5,086 bases of DNA from Propionicimonas sp. (GTDB taxonomy: Bacteria; Actinomycetota; Actinomycetes; Propionibacteriales; Propionibacteriaceae), in assembly GCA_031119515.1 (NCBI GenBank), contig JAVHXR010000222.1, forward strand, positions 1 through 5,086, given 5' to 3'. A program made the translations under genes and the position numbers. A model generated the notes under the pieces. It ran no database searches. It was not told the origin of the DNA and saw only the letters and a list, made by a program, of their open reading frames with translations. Positions 1 through 5,086 of the stretch are shown in pieces; position 1 is the first letter of the stretch, and the number at the start of each line of letters is the position of its first letter.

Positions 1-3000
1 AGCGACACGTCGAGGTACAGCGCGAAGCCGGCCGAGGTGGCGGCGGCGCCACCGGCGGCATTGAACACCAGGCCGCCGCCGAGGCTGAAGTGCAGCGAGA
101 ACTGCAGCTGGACGCCGTTCGGGGCGATCGTGATGTCGAGGGAGCCGGAGGCCTCGACCAGCAGCAGGTTGATCGAGCCCTCGAGGTGCAGCCGGAAGCC
201 GCGGGTGATGGTCACCGGGGCGGTGCCCGAGTTCAGGTCGTGGTCGTAGGCGACGTCGGCGCTGGTGGTGTTGATGAAGACGTAGGCGCTCAGGGAGGAG
301 CCGAAACTGAGCCCGCGGATGCCGCTGAAGTCCATTCCCAGGCTCAGGTCGAGCCCGACGTAGGCCACCAGGCCGCGGGCGTCCACCTGCATCATCAGCG
401 AGACGTTGACGTGACCGAGCGGCTCGAGCGTCATCGTCCCGACCACGTTCAGCCGGAACCTGGTCGGGCTGATCTCGAAGTCGACCAGGGCGGCGATCCT
501 GAGCCGGTCGAGCAGGACGAGCTCGCCGAACATCTGCAGCCGGATGCCGAACCCGACCTCCTGGTCGGCGACCTGGAACTGGTCGGGGTGGCCGGGCACG
601 GTGGCGAAGTGGCGGCTGGAGCCCTCCCCCTCGAGGACGAAGGTCTGGATCGTCTCGGGCCCGATGCTGCCGCCGGCGCCCACCACGGTGTTGACCTCGA
701 GCACGAACTGGCCGTTCAGCCTCACCCCCGGGATGGTGTTGCTGCCGATGGTCAGCCGGATGCGGCCCACCAGCCCGTTCCTGGTGCCGATCAGCGCCTG
801 CAGGTACACCTCGCCTGTGACCGACCCGAGGAACGGGATGGTGCCACCGACAGCTCCTGTCACCTGGATCCGGAAGACGCCGCCGCCGGTGTCGACCGCG
901 GCCGCGATCTGGATGTAGCCGACCAGCGTGATGACGCTCTTGATGATCAGGGTCGCCTGGATGGTGGCGACGGCGTAGATCTCGGCCGGGACACCGGTCC
1001 GCTCGGCGCCGTTGAGGCCGGGGGCGGCGGCGTACACCACCAGGGTGGTCGGGTCGCCCTCGTGCAGCAGCGGCAGGAAGCTGGCCGGCACCTGGAACTC
1101 CTGGCGGTGGCCGGTGGTGTTGAACATCACCGAGACCTTTCCGCTGATCAGGAAGTCGGGGCTGGACGGCAGCCCGATGCTCGCGCTCTGGCTGATCGTG
1201 AACATCCCGGCGACGCCGACGCCGAAGCCGCCACCGGTCCGGATGAACAGCACGCCGGTCGCGGCACCGTAGGTGAGGCGGGCGGAGCCGGCACCGAAGG
1301 AGAGCTCGCCGGTCAGGTAGAGCTGCATCGACGGCGTCGGGGTGCCCTCGATGGACAGCCAGATACCGCCCTGCAGCCGCATCAGCTCGCTGCCGCCGGC
1401 CTCGACGATCAGCTGGCCGACAAGTTCGAGGCCGAAGCTGTAGGGCCGCAGGACGAAGCTGCGGGTGACGTCGCCGCCGCCGTCGCCGATTCCCAGCAGG
1501 GTGATGGTCTCGACCTTCTCCTCGCCGGTCAGGTTGATCTGCAGGGTGCCCTTGGCGAACATCTTGATGCCGTAGGGCTCCAGCGCGGAGAAGTTGGTCT
1601 CGAGGGTGGCGACGCCCCAGAACTGCGGCACCGAGGTGCTCTCGTCGCCGAGGTCGAGGACGAACTTGCCGGAGGTCGAGCCGACGGTCCCCAGGTAGAT
1701 GATCGACAGCTGGCCGTCGAAGCTGAGCGCGAACAGCTTGCGGGCCGGGTCGATCTCGAGGACGACCCGGGCCCGCAGGTCGAGCAGCGGCTCGTCGGTG
1801 AGGCCCGCGGTGGCCAGGATGATGCCGCCGAGGAGCTCGATGTAGAACGAGGTGCCGCGGGTGATCAGGCGGAAGGTCGAGGTGGTGCCGCCCCCGGTGT
1901 TGCCGGCCGCATCGGACCAGGACCCGGCAGCGATGGTCAGGGTCAGGGTGCCGGGGGTGAGGACTCCGGTGTACAGGTAGCGGAAGGTGGTGTCGTCGAG
2001 CTGGACCACGTCGCCCGCGGTGAGCGCCTCCGAGCCCGCCCCCGCCAGGCTGAGCTGGCCACCGGCGAGCAGTTCCTCGAGGTCAAGGTCGCCGATGCCG
2101 CGGTAGCGGACGTCGAACCAGACCACGCCCGCGGTGGCCGTGCGCTCGGTCGGAGCCCCGTCTGCCGTCGTCCACAGCGCCCCGGAGGTGCTGGCCCAGC
2201 TGCCCGCGACGAACTGCCAGTTGCTGAAGCCGCCGATCGACGCCGGCTGGCCGGTGACCGGGTCGGTCTCGTTGGTGAGCGTGTAGGTGAACCAGTAGCG
2301 GTAGGTGCTGCCGGAGAGGAAGGTCGGCGCTCCGGAGATCGTGAGGATGGCGTTGACCGCCTCGACGGTGAACTCGGCGCCGGCGTCCAGGATCGAGGCC
2401 GGGTCGACCCCCACCCCGCCCAGGGTCGGGAAGGTGATGTCGAGGTAGCCGCGCCGGCTGAAGTCCTTGGCGTCGCCGGCAGCGCCGTTGTTCGGGTTGG
2501 TGATGGTGACGGTCGGCGCGGCCAGGGTGAAGGCCTCGACCTCCTCGGCGTTCCGGGTGCCGGCGATGTCGGCGAAGCTGCCGGAGACGAAGGTGAGGGT
2601 GTAGCCGCCGACGGCGAGGCTGGCGGTGAAGGAGTAGCGGTAGGTGTCCGAGGTGCCGACCCGGACCGGGGAGCCGAGCGTGATGACGGTGCCGCCGGCG
2701 GTGGCGAACACGATCTCGTCGCCGTTGATGGTGGTGTGGTCGAGGCTGGAGCCGCTCGCGGGTCGGAACGTGATCTCGAGGTAGCGGCGGCCGTTGACCA
2801 CGTCGACGCCGACGACCTGCCCGTTCAGCGCCTTGTCGGACGAGGTCGCGTCCGCCGTGGCGCCGACCACGATGAAGCTGCTGGTGGAGGTGGAACCGGC
2901 CGGCGGGGAGCGTCCGGAGTTGTCGGTGAAGTTGGCCAGCGAGAACACGACGCTGACCGGGCCGACGCTGAACCGCCCGGCCAGCAGGTAGCGGTAGGTG

Positions 3001-5086
3001 GTGCCGTCGAGCAGGAACGGCGAGCCGGTCAGCTGCACCGAACCCACCCCGGCGCCGGTCAGGACGAACTCGTTGCCGTCGATCGAACCGGTCTGCAGCA
3101 GCGCGCCCAGGCTCGGGCTGAAGGTGATGTCGAGGTAGCTGGTCGGGGTGGCCGAGGCGCCGGTGACCGGGAACGGTGCCACCGCGAGCCGGCCGGCGGC
3201 GTAGGCGTCGGGGTCGGTGGACGTTCCCGAGACCGCGTTCGCCACCACCGTGGGGGTGACGGCGACGGTCGTCGTCCCGGTGAGCCCGGTCACCACGACG
3301 GTGACGACGAAGACACCGTCGCCGGCGTAGGTGAAGGCGACGTTCGGGTCGACGCTCACCCGGACCGCGCCGCTGGAGTACAGCTGGACGCCCGCCGTCG
3401 CGGCATCGACGTCGACGAGGTCGGCCACCGTGAAGGAGGCCGGGTCGAGGATCAGGCCGGAGCTGAGCTGCCAGCCCCCGGCTGCCGTCCTGGCGCCGGC
3501 CAGCCGGAGCTGGAGCTGCCCGGTGGCGACCCCGACCTGCCAGGTCGGCGTCGGGGTGCCGGCCGGCGGGAGCTCGGCGGTGGCGTCGGAGACGAACGAC
3601 CAGGCGCCGACGACCGGCGTGACCGTGACGGTCCCGGTCTCGGCGAAGGCCCCGGTGACCCAGAACCGCAGGGTGTAGCTGGTGGCGCTGGCGGTGGCGG
3701 TGCCGAGCAGTGTCGGGGCCCGGGTGGCGTCCAGGACGGCGGTGCCGAGCCCGCTGCCGCCGAGCACGAACTCGGGTGCCAGGTCGAGCAGGGAGGCGAG
3801 CACGATCTGTCCGCTGGCGGCGGTGAAGGTGACGTCGAGGAAGGTCTTCCAGCCACGGTTGTTGACCACGTTGATGTCGATTCCGGCGCCCGGGTTGGTC
3901 ACGGTGGCGGTTACGCCGGTGACCCTGAAGTCGATGTCGCGGGCGGCGCTGCGGGCGCCCTGGGTGGTGACGCCGTTGACGGTGACGTCGCTGTTGCGGA
4001 TCGCACCGGCGGCGAAGCTGATCCGGACCGTCCCGATCTTCCACTCCTCGCCGGCCAGCCCGCCGGTGACCGTGTAGCGGAACCGCGTGATGCCGGCGAT
4101 CCGGAGCGCCTGGAGCCTGAAGTACTCCTCGCCGGTCGCTGTGGCCAGCAGCGCGGCCTGGTCGACCTGCGCCCCGGTGACGATGTCGACGGTCGTCAGC
4201 GGGGAGCCGACGGTGTCGTTGTACTCGTAGTAGGCGCGCCACAGCTTGCGGTCGCTGCTGCTGGTCGCATACCTGACCTCCACGAACCTGAGCCCGTCCG
4301 AGGTGGTCACCGCGACCAGCGGCGTCGGCCGGCCGTTCACCGTCAGCGGTTCGATGCTGCCGTCGGAGCGGCGGTAGCCGATCGTGAACTCCTGCCCGGG
4401 GTCGAGGATGTCGGCCAGGTCGAGGGTGGCGCCGGAGGGTGCCAGGAAGACCACGTCGACGTACTTTGCGCCCGCCGGGCCGTTGACCACTGACACGTCG
4501 GCGCTGCCGCCGCCGGCCACCGGACCCCCGACGTCGACCGTCGGTGCGGTGCCGGTGGCGGTCGGGTCAGGGGCGTCGAGGACGTCGAAGGTGACCTCGC
4601 GGCCGGAGGAGTCCCGGAATCCCATCTTCAGCTTGCCGTAGAGGGTGAGGAGCCGGACCTGGTCGGGGATGTCGGCCAGGAAGAGCACCGTCGCGTCCCC
4701 CTGGGCGACCTTCGAGAGGTCGACGTACAGCCGGCCCGACAACGAGACGTTGTTCGCGGCGAAGTTCAGCTTGCCGATGATCAGCAGCTTGCCGTCGGTG
4801 GAGATCTTGACGACCACCTGCCCGTTGAAGACCTGCTCGGAGGTGTAGATCGAGTAGATCCGGGCCGCCCCGGTGATCACCATCGGCGCGGTGAACGCCG
4901 CGAGGAAGCCTCCCAGCGACGGGTTGGCCGCGACGGCCTTGGCCTGCAGCGCGACCTGCTGCTGCAGCGAGGTCAGCCAGGTGTCGGCGCTCTGGGCGGT
5001 CGGCAGGTCCGCGACGGTGCTGCGGAGCGCGAACGGGTCCTCCAGCGACGGCAGCGTCTTGAAGAACTCCACCCCGGCCGAGACGT
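1..5086 (-). CDS. Internal fragment of a giant beta-rich repeat protein, probably surface or secreted (partial at both ends)
   Basis: The minus strand is open across the entire window in the frame with complete codons from 5084 down to 3: 1,694 codons without a stop. The first codon is GTC and no ribosome binding site is visible, so the start lies beyond the right edge and the stop beyond the left edge. The product is rich in Gly, Ala, Val, Thr, Leu and Ser, with alternating hydrophobic residues typical of beta strands. By hand count it has about 145 Asp+Glu against about 92 Lys+Arg, about 21 Lys and no Cys. Two repeat classes are seen: seven Ig-like units (residues 196-1075) and 140-residue beta units (76-170 and 1076-1694). 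No catalytic motif, transmembrane helix, signal peptide or sorting signal falls in the window; those would sit at the missing ends. The composition and architecture resemble giant bacterial adhesins and other surface repeat proteins, so a structural or adhesive role is inferred. Coding status is near certain; family and function are not. Confidence 0.93.
3..1859 (-). repeat. Array of about 140-residue Gly/Leu/Val-rich beta units, open at the left edge (residues 1076-1694)
   Basis: After the last Ig-like unit the protein changes to long runs of short strands of the form G-x-L-x-L, with frequent GGG and Gly-Leu turns. Each unit carries an Asn anchor: INLTG (N1184), FNTTG (N1322), VNTVVG (N1465) and INTTS (N1605). 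The steps are 138, 143 and 140 residues, so the period is about 420 bases. A G-x-L-x-L strand group begins the following unit, as at 1223-1226, 1520-1523 and 1636-1640. Units are roughly 1076-1206, 1207-1363, 1364-1500, 1501-1627 and a partial one from 1628. Sequence identity between units is low, so the array is old. The fold is probably all-beta, either a solenoid or an elongated sheet, but I cannot name the family. No cleavage, sorting or anchor signal is visible. Confidence 0.65.
1860..4499 (-). repeat. Array of about seven diverged Ig-like beta-sandwich units (residues 196-1075)
   Basis: Units are roughly 196-389, 390-519, 520-640, 641-755, 756-854, 855-983 and 984-1075. The shared skeleton starts with a strand like YLDITF, at Y208, F415, Y650, Y768, Y880 and W989. 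About 21-24 residues later comes E-F (E232, E438, E672, E790, E904; Q1010 in the last). Next is YRY or FRY, at F335, Y697, Y815, Y928 and F1034, with LRF at 472-474 in unit 2. In three units an Asp lies exactly 24 residues beyond the first aromatic (D721, D839, D1058) within F/W-x-D-x-x-G. Unit 6 carries about 13 extra residues near 936-948 and has Ser instead of this Asp. Unit 3 is the most diverged. Unit 1 is long, about 190 residues, and may be two units. Endings of the type GSFADIAG are common in bacterial Ig-like repeats of giant surface proteins. Such modules usually act as spacers or ligand-binding stalks; here that is inference, and a role for the Asp in calcium binding is untested. 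Confidence 0.7.
4575..4859 (-). repeat. Single beta-rich unit, likely the last of an upstream array (residues 76-170)
   Basis: The unit consists of short amphipathic strands separated by Gly or Asn turns: NGQVVVKIS, GKLLIIGKLNF and SGRLYVDLSK, then GKLKMGFRDSSGREVTF near residues 150-166. That closing string aligns with the anchor segments of the C-terminal array, GTLQINLTGEEKVETITL (1179-1196) and GKVSVMFNTTGHRQEFQV (1315-1332). The same unit type therefore occurs on both sides of the Ig-like block. The alignment was made by eye and covers the end of the unit best. A Pro/Thr/Gly-rich linker (residues 171-195, 4500-4574) separates it from the Ig-like array. Function is unknown. Confidence 0.55.
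4860..5084 (-). other. Partly helical connecting segment (residues 1-75)
   Basis: This first visible part of the protein differs from the rest. Residues 33-53 are rich in Leu, Gln and Ala, including a QQQ run at 41-43, and look helical. They are followed by a small hydrophobic stretch at residues 58-70. No repeat motif is visible. It probably connects an upstream module, outside the window, to the beta unit that follows. The hydrophobic stretch is too short and too broken by Gly and Pro to call a membrane segment. It could equally be the opening part of the next beta unit. Confidence 0.45.

Noticed and set aside
544..918. Plus-strand open frame of 124 codons, and similar ones at 37-249, 1012-1272, 2794-2991, 3331-3678, 3682-4077, 4384-4641 and 4645-4848
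   Set aside because: All lie antisense within the continuous repeat gene, with Pro/Ser/Thr-rich products and no recognisable domain.
1560..1562. Internal ATG (Met1175) as a possible separate gene start
   Set aside because: There is no purine-rich ribosome binding site upstream, and the reading frame and repeat pattern run through it without a break.
3452..3856. Minus-strand open frame of 134 codons rich in Pro and Ser
   Set aside because: It overlaps the real gene in another frame, and its low-complexity Pro/Ser/Ala composition is a GC-rich frame artefact.
2083..4242. Minus-strand open frame of 719 codons
   Set aside because: It is out of frame with the 1,694-codon reading. The product is almost entirely Arg, His, Pro, Gly and Ala, as expected of a shifted reading of GC-rich coding DNA, and it shows no repeat motifs.
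90..4493. Plus-strand open frame of 1,467 codons
   Set aside because: It is the codon-register antisense shadow of the minus-strand gene. Its product is a monotonous Gly/Ala/Asp/Val/Arg/Gln mixture with almost no aromatic residues, and it exists because TTA, CTA and TCA codons are missing from the real gene.
4872..4911. Hydrophobic stretch near residues 58-71 as a possible membrane segment or signal peptide
   Set aside because: It is too short and is interrupted by Gly, Thr and Pro. There is no basic residue cluster in front, and it lies inside a continuing frame.

Overview
The whole 5,086-base window lies inside one very large protein-coding gene on the minus strand. Read from the right edge to the left, the frame whose first complete codon is 5084-5082 gives 1,694 consecutive sense codons with no stop. 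Neither the true start nor the true stop is present, so the gene is longer than the window at both ends. There is no intergenic DNA, and I see no RNA gene, promoter, terminator, mobile element or CRISPR array.

Base composition is very GC-rich, and almost every third codon position in this frame is G or C. That fits a high-GC bacterium. An actinobacterium is plausible, but planctomycetes and other high-GC lineages that carry giant surface-protein genes cannot be excluded. Nothing in the window fixes the taxonomy.

The protein looks like a giant secreted or surface beta-rich repeat protein. Residue numbers here are local to the window, with residue 1 at 5084-5082. In protein order there are: (a) a short, partly helical segment (residues 1-75); (b) one beta-rich unit (76-170) that seems to close an array starting upstream; (c) a Gly/Pro/Thr-rich linker (171-195); (d) an array of about seven diverged Ig-like units (196-1075) with a shared motif skeleton (YLDITF-like strand, E-F, YRY, aromatic-x-D-x-x-G); (e) a second array of about 140-residue Gly/Leu/Val-rich beta units (1076-1694), whose Asn anchors recur at 138, 143 and 140 residues, still running at the left edge. 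The segment contains no Cys, has few Lys and is net acidic, as expected of an extracellular protein.

I do not recognise a named family with confidence and assign no gene symbol. A structural or adhesive role at the cell surface is an inference from the architecture. The most interesting point is the alternation of two repeat classes: the beta-unit type appears on both sides of the Ig-like block.
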